Counted from the first letter of the stretch, positions 23,018-31,619 are shown. The stretch: DNA of 64,000 nt from Hydrogenophaga sp. (GCF_025699295.1 NZ_JAILWB010000008.1:62001-126000), one strand, 5' to 3'. The notes: a model not told the origin generated them from the sequence alone. Translations and numbers: made by a program.

Positions 23018-23818
23018 TCAGTCGAGCACGGTGTCCAGTTCGGCGCGGTGCTCTTTCTGCGTGCGAAACGCTTGGTGCACCCGAAAGCCCTGCATGAAGG
23101 CGATCCATTGGGCTGCCTTCTCATGACTGTCGAACGCTGCGACGGACTGGTCCTCGCGCGTGACAACCACCGGGTAGGCCGCGTTGCCCTCCTTCACCTC
23201 AATGGCGAACTGGGGCAGCACGTAGTTCTTGGCGCGGTAGACCTCCTCGGCGCGGCGCACGTCGATGATCCGCACGATGTTGGCCGTGTTGACAGCATCG
23301 CCGAATTCGCTGCGGCACAGGTTGCGCTCGCCATCGAGCAGAGGCTCGAGCAGCAGGGGAACCCGCAGCACGCCGCCGGTGCGGGCGATGAAGCCCACGG
23401 TACTGTGCTCTTCGCACCAGTCTCGGCCAGTTTGCGGATCGCCATAGAAGATTCGCAGCATGGTTCCATTGGTGCCGAAGTCGTCGCAGCTCGCGCGCGC
23501 CGCTTCCAGGACGCGTTGAACCGCCTTTGGCGTGCCCGGTCGGAACCAGGTGCGCTTGGAGGCGGGGTGCTTGGCGAACAAGCGCAGCAGCTTCTCGTTG
23601 AGCCTGTAGCACTCACGTGTGCCGCGCAGCTCGGGGTCGAGCGCAGGCAACTCCATGAGGTCCGACAGGTGCTGGGCCTCTTCGAAGCAGTTGTCAAAGC
23701 CGAAGCAGCTGAAGCCGGCGCCGTTGTCGATGACGTACAGGCGCTGTTCCAGGTTCAGGCCCAGGCCATCGACCATCTCGACTGGGTAGTTGGGTTTGGT
23801 GTTCACGAAATGCTCCAC
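23018..23818 (-). CDS. Unknown protein (266 aa)
   Basis: GTG start at 23818 (reading V-E-H-F-V-N) directly behind leader L9. The GTG at 23806 or the ATG at 23776 are alternatives. No family is recognised. It has an aromatic, Gly/Phe-rich segment (YVIDNGAGFSCFGFDNCFEE) near the N-terminus and a two-layer alpha/beta look later. First gene of a two-gene operon. Confidence 0.55.
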   Translation of the reverse strand: MEHFVNTKPNYPVEMVDGLGLNLEQRLYVIDNGAGFSCFGFDNCFEEAQHLSDLMELPALDPELRGTRECYRLNEKLLRLFAKHPASKRTWFRPGTPKAVQRVLEAARASCDDFGTNGTMLRIFYGDPQTGRDWCEEHSTVGFIARTGGVLRVPLLLEPLLDGERNLCRSEFGDAVNTANIVRIIDVRRAEEVYRAKNYVLPQFAIEVKEGNAAYPVVVTREDQSVAAFDSHEKAAQWIAFMQGFRVHQAFRTQKEHRAELDTVLD

Positions 23819-23822
23819 GAAG

Positions 23823-23879
23823 GGAATTCCGGGAAACCAAAGTCCCGTCCGGGAATAGGTTCCCGGAAGGGTTGGATGA
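23823..23879 (-). promoter_or_regulatory. Structured leader L9 (alternative hairpins)
   Basis: Minus-strand leader starting ATCCAACCCTTCC. Stem B: CCGGGAA with TTCCCGG. Stem A: TTCCGGGAACC with GGTTTCCCGGAA, one bulged A. An inner TCCC:GGGA forms only with stem A. Confidence 0.75.
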
Positions 23880-23925
23880 ATGCCGGCAGGAGCCGACGCG
23901 GTGACCAGGGGGTCAGTGCGGCTCG

Positions 23926-23967
23926 ATTGTGGTGAGGTCGAGACAGGCAGGCAATTGAATCGGTTCA
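23926..23967 (-). promoter_or_regulatory. Regulon promoter for 23018-23818
   Basis: -10 CACAAT (23926-23931), 17 bp, -35 TTGCCT (23949-23954), 7 bp, box TGAACC (23962-23967). Box context AACTGAACCGATTC. Confidence 0.75.
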
Positions 23968-24029
23968 GTTGGGACGCTGGTAGCGGGCTGCACCTTGGCG
24001 CCGGATGCGCGGCGGGCTGAGAATGAGAC

Positions 24030-24245
24030 ATGCGATCTGAACGACGCCATCCCTTGGTGCGGATCATGCACAGCCTTCGCTACGGCTGGGGCCTGGACCT
24101 GCGCCAGCAACCGGGCGCGCTCGGGCGTGTCGTGCGCACCGCTCGCGCCTGCAGCGGCAGGACGCGCAGCGGTAGCATGGGCGGCGAGTCCAACCTCAAG
24201 GTGCTTCGTGTGCGCGAGGCCTGGCGCGGGGTCGAGCTGTCGTGA
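24030..24245 (+). CDS. Possible 71-residue basic protein upstream of the UDG-like gene
   Basis: An arginine-rich frame (MHSLRYGWGLDLRQQPGALG and onward) whose TGA overlaps the GTG of the next gene (GTGA). That overlap is the main support, since such coupling is common in this window. Its composition could equally arise by chance in GC-rich DNA. Confidence 0.35.
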   Translation: MRSERRHPLVRIMHSLRYGWGLDLRQQPGALGRVVRTARACSGRTRSGSMGGESNLKVLRVREAWRGVELS

Positions 24246-24910
24246 GTGCCGCCCCGCCGCTGCGCCCGCACGGCGCCTGGTTGCGCGACGGCCGCCCCGA
24301 CGCGCCCAAGACACTTGCCAGCGCCGAGGAGCGCGAGTTTCGACGCAGCAGGCTGCAGGCCGCTCACATGCGCCCGCTCAGTGACCTGGCCATGCGAATC
24401 AGAGAGCGACAGGTCGATCCGAGGTCGGTGCCCGACTTCGATCCGCTGGACGGTGGCGTTGAGGCCGAGGTGCTTTTCTTGCTGGAGGCCCCGGGCCCGC
24501 GCGCCGTGCAAAGTGGGTTTGTCTCGCGCAACAACCCCGACGAGACGGCCAAGAACTTCTTCCTGTCTTCCCAGGAGGCCGGCATCGAGCGCCGGCGCAC
24601 GCTGCTGTGGAATGTCGTGCCCTGGTACGTCGGCGAGGGGGGCAGGATCCGGCCTGTACGCGGGTCCGATGTCGCCCAGGCGCGAGAATGGCTGGAGGCG
24701 TTGCTGGCTTTGCTGCCGGGCCTGCGGATTGTTGTGTTCGTCGGGCGCAAGGCCGCATTGGCCTCGCAGCTGGTGGTGCAGGTGCGCCCGGGGGTTGGGG
24801 TGCAGAGCATGCCGCATCCCTCGCCCGTGTTCGTCAATCGATCAGCGAAAAATCGTTCTCAGATCGTGGAGGCGCTGCGCTTGCTCGCTCAGAAGCTCGA
24901 CCCGCGGTAG
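24242..24910 (+). CDS. Uracil-DNA glycosylase superfamily protein
   Basis: A 222-residue protein starting at a GTG. FLLEAPGPRA (about 80-88) is the motif A region, LLWNVVPWYVG an internal strand, LRIVVFVGRKAA the following strand and MPHPSPVFVN (about 190) the HPS motif B. Conserved residues for uracil recognition are therefore partly present. No cysteine pairs for an iron-sulphur cluster are seen, unlike the second family member at 32398. It may repair or read uracil in incoming single-stranded plasmid DNA, or be repurposed. Confidence 0.7.
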   Translation: MSAAPPLRPHGAWLRDGRPDAPKTLASAEEREFRRSRLQAAHMRPLSDLAMRIRERQVDPRSVPDFDPLDGGVEAEVLFLLEAPGPRAVQSGFVSRNNPDETAKNFFLSSQEAGIERRRTLLWNVVPWYVGEGGRIRPVRGSDVAQAREWLEALLALLPGLRIVVFVGRKAALASQLVVQVRPGVGVQSMPHPSPVFVNRSAKNRSQIVEALRLLAQKLDPR

Positions 24911-25033
24911 TCTGCGTTCTACTTCACGCGCCACTGCTTGCGATCAGGGGACGGAGCGGACCGCATTGCGGCGGTCTTCTTGCCAGGGGCGCTGGCGAAT
25001 CGCTGACGACGGCTACAGTGATCGCGCGTTGCC

Positions 25034-26179
25034 TCAGGCCGCCTCAGTGAAGGGCTCGCGAGTGATGCCAGGCTCGTCGTCGAACGGGCTCTCGCCGATG
25101 GGCCGCTCGTAGGGCTGCGACTGGGTTGCGGGTTTGCTGGCGGGCGGAGTGGCTTCCGGATTGGTGTCTTTCCCGCCAGGATTGCTGATGGCCTGGTCAT
25201 TGGCCGGCTCGCCACCCTTGTCAGCGTCGTGGGCCGAAGCGCCGTCCTCGCTCTTGCCGGCGTTGCCCTTGCGCTCCTTCTTGCTGGCGATCTGCTGCAG
25301 CAAGTCGTCGAGCTTCTTCTGCATGTCCTCACTCAGGCTGGCGAACCCGGGGTCGGCGCGCAGCTCCTGCGCGAGCGAGTACAGACGCACGCCTTGCTTG
25401 ACGGTTACCTGCTGCACGGCCGGGGCGATGAACTTGGCCGTGACGCGGGTCTTTCCGCTTTTCTGGGCCTTCTGCAGCCCTTCCTGGATCCGCTCGGTGG
25501 CAGCGTCACCGTGTTCGGCGATCACGTGCAGAGCGGCCGTCGCGGAAATCTTGTCCTGGGCGACGAGATCGCGCAGCGGCGCCGGCGCGCCAATGAGGGT
25601 CAGCAGATCGCGCACGTACGTGGCGGTCAGACTCAGGCGGCTGGCAACCTGTTGCTCCGACCAGCCAAACCCGATCAGGCGTTTGCAAACGGCGGCCTTT
25701 TCCAAGGCCTCCAGCGGCTTGCCGGTTGCCGATCTGGCCAGGGCGACGGTGATCTCTTCCATCGAACGGGCTTGGTCGCTCACGATCATCGGCACCCGCT
25801 CGATGGCAGCACCTTCGCTCACCGCAAGATCGAGCGCTTGTAGTCGGCAGTGGCCATCGGTCACGTAGATCACATCGGCCGCGCCTTCGCGCGCCACGTA
25901 GCCGGCCAGGGGGTGCTGCTGATCGAAGCCCGCCTGCAGCATGCTGTTGGCCAGCGAGCGGATGTGCTCATCCAGCGCAGTGCTTTTCACACGCACGTTG
26001 AAGCCGTCGAGGACCCGAATCTGAGCGCGCGGCACCATCCACAGCCGGCTGGTCTGAGCGTTTGCCTCGGCCATTGCGTCGGCAGTGGAGCCGGCCTGCA
26101 GGGCGATTGCCGGGCTGGTGGCCAGCTGCTTGGCTTGTTCCAGTTGCGTGATCTGCTCGGGGAGGGCTTTCGTGGTCAT
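25034..26179 (-). CDS. ParB-like protein
   Basis: A 381-residue protein. Residues 52-140 form the ParB/Srx-like domain, with VTDGHCRLQALDLAV in place of the usual GxRRxxA box, so the CTP-binding arginines are altered. Residues 170-200 are the helix-turn-helix (WSEQQVASRLSLTATYVRDL). The last 90 residues are a low-complexity Lys/Glu/Pro tail. No parA gene is adjacent, and a ParM-type locus handles partition elsewhere. It may be a transcription or spreading factor rather than a segregation protein. It forms an operon with two small genes. Confidence 0.7.
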   Translation of the reverse strand: MTTKALPEQITQLEQAKQLATSPAIALQAGSTADAMAEANAQTSRLWMVPRAQIRVLDGFNVRVKSTALDEHIRSLANSMLQAGFDQQHPLAGYVAREGAADVIYVTDGHCRLQALDLAVSEGAAIERVPMIVSDQARSMEEITVALARSATGKPLEALEKAAVCKRLIGFGWSEQQVASRLSLTATYVRDLLTLIGAPAPLRDLVAQDKISATAALHVIAEHGDAATERIQEGLQKAQKSGKTRVTAKFIAPAVQQVTVKQGVRLYSLAQELRADPGFASLSEDMQKKLDDLLQQIASKKERKGNAGKSEDGASAHDADKGGEPANDQAISNPGGKDTNPEATPPASKPATQSQPYERPIGESPFDDEPGITREPFTEAA

Positions 26180-26224
26180 GCGCTTGTCTCGATTGGGTCT
26201 GGTCTGGGTGAGGAAAAGGCTTGC

Positions 26225-26407
26225 TCAGATGTCGACGCCGTCGTCGAGCACATGGGCGTCGTGGCCAGGGCCCAGCTCGCGAAGGGCGATCTGGTCGGCA
26301 GTTTGGCGATCGGTGAAGCCGGCGGCGCTGAACATGTCGGGGGTCCAGGACTTCTCGTCCTCTGCGAGGAACGCGCGCTCGGCGGGGCGATAGACGTAGA
26401 AGGTCAT
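26225..26407 (-). CDS. Small unknown protein (60 aa)
   Basis: A compact acidic frame, MTFYVYRPAERAFLAEDEKS, in an operon between the 107-residue gene and the ParB-like gene, with spacings of about 40 bp on each side. No family is recognised. Confidence 0.5.
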   Translation of the reverse strand: MTFYVYRPAERAFLAEDEKSWTPDMFSAAGFTDRQTADQIALRELGPGHDAHVLDDGVDI

Positions 26408-26447
26408 TTCGTGGCTATGGGTGAAGGGGGTGGGCTGGTTTGGTGAC

Positions 26448-26771
26448 TCAACCGAGGCCGTTCAGCGCTCGATCGCGCACGGTCTCGCACCGCACACAGT
26501 TGAGATGGGCAGCCTTGGAGTTGGCCCATATCGTGAACACGCCTACGGGGCGCGCGCCGCAAAGCGCTGCGGTGCCGGGCGCCTCACCCGCTCTTCGCAG
26601 GTGCACCTGAACACCGACCGCCGCGTAGCTGAGCAGAGGCAGGTCTGGATTTGTCTCGTGTGGCTCACGCGCTCTGGCAAACACGCCAGCGATGACGCCC
26701 TGTGCCTGCTCGGCCGTTAGGGTGTTCGCGATGTGCTCACGCACGTTGATGGGAAGGGGTGGCAGGCTCAT
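26448..26771 (-). CDS. Small Cys-containing unknown protein (107 aa)
   Basis: First gene of the ParB-like operon. Cysteines in ALCGARPVG and in HLNCVRC could form a small metal site together with the histidine, which is a guess from spacing. The N-terminal half is helical (VREHIANTLTAEQAQGVIAG). The promoter is the palindrome-containing one at 26841-26868. Confidence 0.5.
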   Translation of the reverse strand: MSLPPLPINVREHIANTLTAEQAQGVIAGVFARAREPHETNPDLPLLSYAAVGVQVHLRRAGEAPGTAALCGARPVGVFTIWANSKAAHLNCVRCETVRDRALNGLG

Positions 26772-26840
26772 GCGGGATTGCGTACTTGGCCGCTTGCGAT
26801 GCGGATCACGTCGGCGGCGCCCAGTCGGGGCATGAATTCA

Positions 26841-26868
26841 AGCTACAGGCACGTGCCCTGTTGTCAAG
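26841..26868 (-). promoter_or_regulatory. TTGACA-N16-TAGCTT promoter with palindromic spacer
   Basis: -35 TTGACA (26863-26868), 16 bp, -10 TAGCTT (26841-26846). The spacer contains the perfect palindrome GGCACGTGCC (26849-26858), an obvious repressor-site candidate for this ParB-like operon. Confidence 0.65.
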
Positions 26869-26889
26869 GCCTGCAAACCGGCCTTTTCT

Positions 26890-27825
26890 TCAGGAGGCGT
26901 CGTCTTCATCGAGTTCGCCGAAGCCGCTCGGACGGGGGTAGCTTGCGCGCTCGCGCAGCGCCACGCGAACCAACAAGGAGTCGAACTGCTGTTCGATCTC
27001 GCTCTGGGTGGTTGCAACGATTGACGGGATCGGCGTCAGCACATCGATGTGTTGCGCGGCATCGGTGATGCTGGCGAGTCGGATGCGAGGGACGAACACG
27101 TCACGTTCACTGATGAGGCAGGCGCTCACCGCGGCTTGTCGCTGCGCGAGCGCTTGTACACGCAGCGCGTCGTGCATGTCGCTGATGTCGTGTTCGCTTG
27201 GCGCCCCTACCGTGGGAGTGCCGTTCTCCGTGCATGCTCGCAGGTGAGCCATTTCCAGAGCCTCCTCGAATTCACTGCGCAGACCGTAGTCGAGTTCGCA
27301 GCTGCTCCACTGGGAGTTCTGGTACCGATGCGTGACGGATGCACCTTGCTCGTTCGCGCTGAGAACGTACAGCGGCTCATGGGGAGTTCCAGGTGCGAAG
27401 GCGAGGTGAACGATGCTGCTGCGGTCCAGCGCCTGGGCGGCGGCTTGCTGCTGCTGCTGCGTGCCAGCCTGCGCGAAGGCTTCGCATGCCGCTGGCATGG
27501 GAGCCCAATTGAAGAGTTCCCTGTGCAGCGGGTGCGGGGCGGCAAGGGTAGCCAGAGGGTCTATCGAACGGGCACTGATGCAATCGAGGTCGAGGCATGC
27601 GCTTGCGTCGCACTGCGTTGCGGTTTGCGCATCCACGCGGACTTGCGGGTACACGCAGCGCAGCAGCACGGCAGTGCCGCTCGGATAGGCCTTGGCCGCG
27701 CCGGCGCGCGCCCGTTCATTGGAGACGAGCGCGAGTAGCAAGTAGCGATTCGCAAGGAAGCATTCGCGCAGCGATGGCAGCAGCAATGCCGCCTGAGAGT
27801 TCTTGTCGTTTGGGGTGGCTGTCAT
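26890..27825 (-). CDS. Unknown protein (311 aa)
   Basis: The start MTATPNDKNSQAALLLPSLR lies 11 bp from the -10 of its regulon promoter, so the mRNA has almost no leader. It contains a glutamine run (QAGTQQQQQAAAQA) and no recognised domain. The C-terminus is acidic (FGELDEDDAS). It belongs to the box-controlled group but lacks the structured leader, so promoter and leader control can be separated. Confidence 0.5.
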   Translation of the reverse strand: MTATPNDKNSQAALLLPSLRECFLANRYLLLALVSNERARAGAAKAYPSGTAVLLRCVYPQVRVDAQTATQCDASACLDLDCISARSIDPLATLAAPHPLHRELFNWAPMPAACEAFAQAGTQQQQQAAAQALDRSSIVHLAFAPGTPHEPLYVLSANEQGASVTHRYQNSQWSSCELDYGLRSEFEEALEMAHLRACTENGTPTVGAPSEHDISDMHDALRVQALAQRQAAVSACLISERDVFVPRIRLASITDAAQHIDVLTPIPSIVATTQSEIEQQFDSLLVRVALRERASYPRPSGFGELDEDDAS

Positions 27826-27835
27826 GGTGCGATCG

Positions 27836-27877
27836 ATTGTGGAAACGCATTCGGTAGCGCGCCAACGAATCGGTCCA
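27836..27877 (-). promoter_or_regulatory. Regulon promoter for 26890-27825
   Basis: -10 CACAAT (27836-27841), 17 bp, -35 TGGCGC (27859-27864), 7 bp, box TGGACC (27872-27877). Box context AACTGGACCGATTCG, closest to consensus. Confidence 0.75.
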
Positions 27878-27969
27878 GTTGCGCTTGCGTCGGCAAGGCG
27901 CTTCATTCACGTGGTGAGCCGCTTCGGTTGCGTTCACCTCTCTGTTGCGATAGATGCGCGTGCGTCTTG

Positions 27970-29079
27970 TCAGGTCCCCTGTCCAGCGGCGCACAACTGC
28001 AGGCCGGGGTAGCGGTCGAACGCCCAGCGGGGTGAGTCACTGCGGCCCTGTGCGAGCTGTCGCAGCACCCATCTGCGCAATCCCACATCCGTCATGGGGC
28101 TGTCCCCCAGCGGTTGCATGACGCTCTCGCGCTCCTGGCTGAGCACGGTCGCAAAGGAGAGCATCTGTGCGTCCTGAAGCCGGGCCATGGCCGCGTGCAC
28201 CTGGGCGTCGGTGTTTGCCGCTTGAAGGATGTGGGCGCCGTATTCGTTGATGACCAGTTCTGAGCGCGCGCATTGCAGGCCTTCGCTTGCCTGGACATGC
28301 AACGCTTGCAGGGCCTGGGCGCGGATCTCACGGTTGACGATGGGCGGGATCCCCATCGTGTGCAGGAAGGCACATTGCATGGCAACCTCAGCCGCGCTGA
28401 TGGAGCCCAGCTGGAAGCGCTGGCGGCTGGCGCCCTCGACGACGGTGGCCAGCGAGTGACCCAGTTCGTCCATGGAGACAACAACAGTGAGGGCTTGTGG
28501 GCCACTGGTCTGCGACAGCGAGAAGGCAATGTGTACGTCGCGGTAGCCCTTCTTGCGGATGACAGGTAGCTGCAACTGCAGCATGAGCTCGCACTTCAAG
28601 ACCCAGGCCAGCGGGTTTGCGGAACTCGTGTCTTGGTTGCCTGGTGCGCGGGCTGTATGCACCAGTGCGTGCAGATCTATCTCTCGCACGCTGAAATCGG
28701 CCTGCCAGTACGGGGAGATGAGTACACCCAGAGTGCGGGAGGACTCGCGCGAGTGCCGTCCGGGGGGTTGATCCAGGCTGCGCTGGCGCAGATTCTGGCG
28801 AACGAGCGCGCACGCCAGATCGCCGTAGAGTTGGTGCGCCTGGTGCAGCGGGTGATCGGCGGGGGGCAGAAGATCAGCCCCGGGGACCTTGGGCTGGCGC
28901 AGGCAGGCACGCATGAGGGATGTGAACAGGAGGCTTCGGCTCGCCCCGCTGCTTCGGCGAGTGCTCTTCTCGAGCTGCACATATTCGCTGCGCGTGTACT
29001 CACTGAGCATCGGCGCGAGTTCGGCGAAGCTGCTTGGCGTCTGGTCCACGAGGGGCAGCGTTGGTGCGAAGTCGTTCAT
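27970..29079 (-). CDS. Unknown protein (369 aa)
   Basis: The start MNDFAPTLPLVDQ was preferred over a TTG 12 bp upstream. No family is recognised. It has a serine/arginine-rich region near residues 40-55 and mixed alpha/beta segments later. It shares general style with the 311-residue gene downstream, but I see no clear sequence similarity. The C-terminus is basic (WVLRQLAQGRSDSPRWAF). Confidence 0.5.
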   Translation of the reverse strand: MNDFAPTLPLVDQTPSSFAELAPMLSEYTRSEYVQLEKSTRRSSGASRSLLFTSLMRACLRQPKVPGADLLPPADHPLHQAHQLYGDLACALVRQNLRQRSLDQPPGRHSRESSRTLGVLISPYWQADFSVREIDLHALVHTARAPGNQDTSSANPLAWVLKCELMLQLQLPVIRKKGYRDVHIAFSLSQTSGPQALTVVVSMDELGHSLATVVEGASRQRFQLGSISAAEVAMQCAFLHTMGIPPIVNREIRAQALQALHVQASEGLQCARSELVINEYGAHILQAANTDAQVHAAMARLQDAQMLSFATVLSQERESVMQPLGDSPMTDVGLRRWVLRQLAQGRSDSPRWAFDRYPGLQLCAAGQGT

Positions 29080-29191
29080 GCGGGGGGACAACTGGGAGGC
29101 GCGGTTGGTCAGGCGGCTTGGTTTGGCGTCCTGAACGTGGAATCACCTTTTGGGCGTAGGGCAACGATAGGGACCGCGCGCGTGAGCCGAG

Positions 29192-29227
29192 CCCGGTCTA
29201 CGTGGCTAAAAGGGTCCGTAGACCGGG
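29192..29227. repeat. Perfect inverted repeat
   Basis: CCCGGTCTACG (29192-29202) and CGTAGACCGGG (29217-29227), 11 bp each, with a third half-copy CCCGGTCT at about 29247. It lies between minus-strand genes. It has no T tract, so it could be an operator or a transcript-end structure. Confidence 0.6.
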
Positions 29228-29254
29228 GTTGCGTGGGCGCAATGACGCCCGGTC

Positions 29255-29572
29255 TTAGCGTCTGCTGCGGGGATGGGCTTGTCCGCCTACGGCTTCTTCC
29301 GCTTCTTCGGCCAGGGCCGCGCGGATGTCGGCGATCAGATCGATGAAGCGCACGCGAGATGGGTAGTGGCGAAAGTTTCCATTGGGCAGCTCTCGCCCGA
29401 CGCTCCAGCCCGGCTCGAAGGTGTGCACCTGCACGTAGGTCTTGTCGCTCAGGGCGATCTCGCCATCCACTGCGTCATCGGCCTCGCTGACGCCGAGCAC
29501 CCCAATGCCTGTGGCGCGCAGCTTGGCGGCCAGGGTGTTTTCGCGGCTTGCCACTGCGTGTTGCTCGCTCAC
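29255..29572 (-). CDS. Unknown protein (105 aa)
   Basis: Start ATG overlaps the previous stop (ATGA at 29569-29572), so it is coupled to the 178-residue gene. A small alpha/beta protein (YVQVHTFEPGWSVGRELPNG), with an acidic helix near the end (ADIRAALAEEAEEAVGG). No family is recognised. Confidence 0.5.
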   Translation of the reverse strand: MSEQHAVASRENTLAAKLRATGIGVLGVSEADDAVDGEIALSDKTYVQVHTFEPGWSVGRELPNGNFRHYPSRVRFIDLIADIRAALAEEAEEAVGGQAHPRSRR

Positions 29573-30105
29573 TGGATGCGGGTGATGGTGGCGAGGTCGC
29601 CGGCAGCGGGCATGGGCGGGACCATGGGGATGGAGTCTCCCACGGCCATGACGCTGGGGCTCAGGCCGGTCAGTTCACTTTCGGTGAGGCCGTGTTCTTC
29701 CTTGAGTGAGTCGCGGGTGACATACCCCCATTTGCCGTCGTTCTCGTCGTAGCCGCGCAGCCAGTCGATGCGGTAGAGCGGCCCGCCCTGGGCGTTGGTG
29801 CACGCCACGGCGATGTTGTACGGGTCTCCTTCCATGTGCTCGAACAATTCGCTCACGCGCTGGCGCAGCGCGCCGGCTTCGGCATCGTTGAAGGTGCGCT
29901 CGCCGCTGTGCATGTTGACGATCTCATCGAGCGGGTCGTCGAAGTGGAAGGCCAAGCCGTCGCGCTCGAGGCTCATGCAGAACTGCTCTGCCTGGGCGCG
30001 GCTGGAGATGGGCCGCAGAAAGTACTCGCGGCCTGCGCGCACGTTGTTGGCATCAGGGGCGCGGTCATCGGGCGCGGCGCCCGCGGCGGGGGAGGTTGTG
30101 GTCAT
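29569..30105 (-). CDS. Unknown protein (178 aa)
   Basis: The start MTTTSPAAGAAPDD was chosen over an upstream GTG because it fits the promoter at 30147-30174. The N-terminus is Ala/Asp-rich and probably disordered; the core is acidic and alpha/beta (SSRAQAEQFCMSLERDGLAF). No domain is recognised. First of a coupled pair. Confidence 0.5.
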   Translation of the reverse strand: MTTTSPAAGAAPDDRAPDANNVRAGREYFLRPISSRAQAEQFCMSLERDGLAFHFDDPLDEIVNMHSGERTFNDAEAGALRQRVSELFEHMEGDPYNIAVACTNAQGGPLYRIDWLRGYDENDGKWGYVTRDSLKEEHGLTESELTGLSPSVMAVGDSIPMVPPMPAAGDLATITRIQ

Positions 30106-30146
30106 CGTGTCCTTGAATGTGCCCACCAACCGGGGGGCTTGCGTTC

Positions 30147-30174
30147 AAGGTACGCCACAAAGTTGCTTTGTCTA
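30147..30174 (-). promoter_or_regulatory. TAGACA-N16-TACCTT promoter with palindromic spacer
   Basis: -35 TAGACA (30169-30174), 16 bp, -10 TACCTT (30147-30152). The spacer carries ACAAAG-TTG-CTTTGT, a perfect 6-bp inverted repeat. Downstream, CCTTGAA:TTCAAGG can form a leader hairpin before the ATG at 30105. Confidence 0.55.
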
Positions 30175-30295
30175 GGGGGCGAGAGCGCGCGGTGGTAGCC
30201 AGCCGCGCTTTGATGGGCGAGGATAGAGTTTCGCGTTCTGAGTTGCCGGCGTTTGAAGATGGCGCGCGCGCTGGCGGGCGCTTTGTCCGTGAACA

Positions 30296-31306
30296 ATGAG
30301 AGGCCAACGCATGCCCGAGCAGATGACCATCGTCGCGATCGAGGATCTATTGGCCGTCGAACCGCAGGAGCTGAGCAATTGCTTGCGGACGCTGCAGGCC
30401 TGGGTGCTGCGCACCAGGCGGTTGGTGGCCCATGCCGAACAGCAAGGCGTTGACCCGGCGATGCTCGTTCTGGAGCCCTTTCGCTGGTCGCCGCGCGAAA
30501 CGCGCGCGCGCGAAGCGACGGCCGCCCCCGTGGGTCTGGACACACCGGTAGAAGACCTTGGCTTGCGTCGCGCGGCGGTCTTTGAGATGCGCGAGCGCAA
30601 CCTGGTCTGCCCGGAGGACTTCGCGCTGGCCAGCGAGGACGAGTTGCTTGCGATGAAGGATGTTGGTCAAACCAGCGTCGAGCACCTGCGCAGGCTGCTG
30701 GGTGAGCACGGGCTTGGGTTTCGGGAGAGCGACCACCCATTGCACGCGGCCCTCGCCCAAGCGGAGATTGCGCACAAGACGCCGGCGGCACAGCGCTGCG
30801 TGAGTGATGCGAGTTCGATCTCCCAACTGGGACTGCGGCCTGCGACCGTCACACGTTGCCTGGAACGCCACATCGACACCGTTGGCGCACTGCGCGCGAT
30901 GACGTTGAGCGAGTTGTGGGGACAGTTCGGCAAGATCACGCTGCGCGAGCTTGTGCTGACGCTTCGCGGCGTGGGCCTGGAGTTGAACGAGGCACCCGAT
31001 CAGTGGGCGCTGTGGAAGTTTGGCGTGCTTGAGCCCGATGCCTTGACTCGCCCGCACGATGAGGACGTGGTGCGCAACCTGGCCCCCTGGGTTGGCATGT
31101 CTGTGGTCAAAGCGCTGGAGCGCGCCGGCGTGGCTACTGTGGGCGCAGCGCGCGACGTGAGCACTGGACTTGGCCGTGGTGACGCAATGCGCGTGAGCGG
31201 GCTTGGCGAAACCGGAACGAGCAGGCTGCGTGAGTTCTTCGGTGGTGGACGGGCCGTGCACACCCAGGCCAAAGCTGCACAGACGCTCCTGCCGTGGCCA
31301 CGCTGA
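30296..31306 (+). CDS. Protein with RNA-polymerase alpha-CTD-like repeats
   Basis: A 336-residue protein. Residues 80-142 (LDTPVEDLGLRRAAVFEMRE ... FALASEDELLAMKDVGQTSV ... LGEHGLGF) follow the C-terminal domain of RNA polymerase alpha closely. Related helix-hairpin-helix-like segments recur at about 170-232 (ISQLGLRPATVTRCLERHID) and 245-315. The arginine and asparagine that touch the UP element in the true alpha subunit appear to be replaced. It may mimic alpha-CTD to recruit or divert transcription factors or polymerase. This is inference; the repeated-domain layout is the visible fact. MPEQMTIVAIEDL at 30311 is an alternative start. Confidence 0.65.
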   Translation: MRGQRMPEQMTIVAIEDLLAVEPQELSNCLRTLQAWVLRTRRLVAHAEQQGVDPAMLVLEPFRWSPRETRAREATAAPVGLDTPVEDLGLRRAAVFEMRERNLVCPEDFALASEDELLAMKDVGQTSVEHLRRLLGEHGLGFRESDHPLHAALAQAEIAHKTPAAQRCVSDASSISQLGLRPATVTRCLERHIDTVGALRAMTLSELWGQFGKITLRELVLTLRGVGLELNEAPDQWALWKFGVLEPDALTRPHDEDVVRNLAPWVGMSVVKALERAGVATVGAARDVSTGLGRGDAMRVSGLGETGTSRLREFFGGGRAVHTQAKAAQTLLPWPR

Positions 31307-31619
31307 CGGAGCCCCCTCGAATCCATCGGGCCGCCCCTTGGCAGGGGCAACTAGCCGACTGGGCGCAGCGGCAGTGACCTCAACTTGCCAGGAGTTCTCC
31401 TATTTGAGGGGCGCGCGGCTTTGCCCCTTCCCCAATATGTGCATCCAAGCGTCTTGGCGTCGGCCGAGAAATCGGCCACCATCTGCGGGCGGGAATGCAT
31501 GCTGAGGTGGGGCTGGGTGGCGCCGCATGCCCGCCCCGGCCTCCCACCGGCCGCCGGACAAGTCACCAGGCGACACACATGCGCTGAATCCTCGATGAGG
31601 CGGCCTTTGGAGGGAACCC
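31307..31619. other. Intergenic region without a gene
   Basis: 313 bp between plus-strand genes. It holds a short GCCCCT..AGGGGC hairpin (about 31335-31351), a longer imperfect one near 31379-31410, and a good TTTGGAGGG ribosome-binding site for the next gene. No convincing ORF or promoter is seen. Confidence 0.5.
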
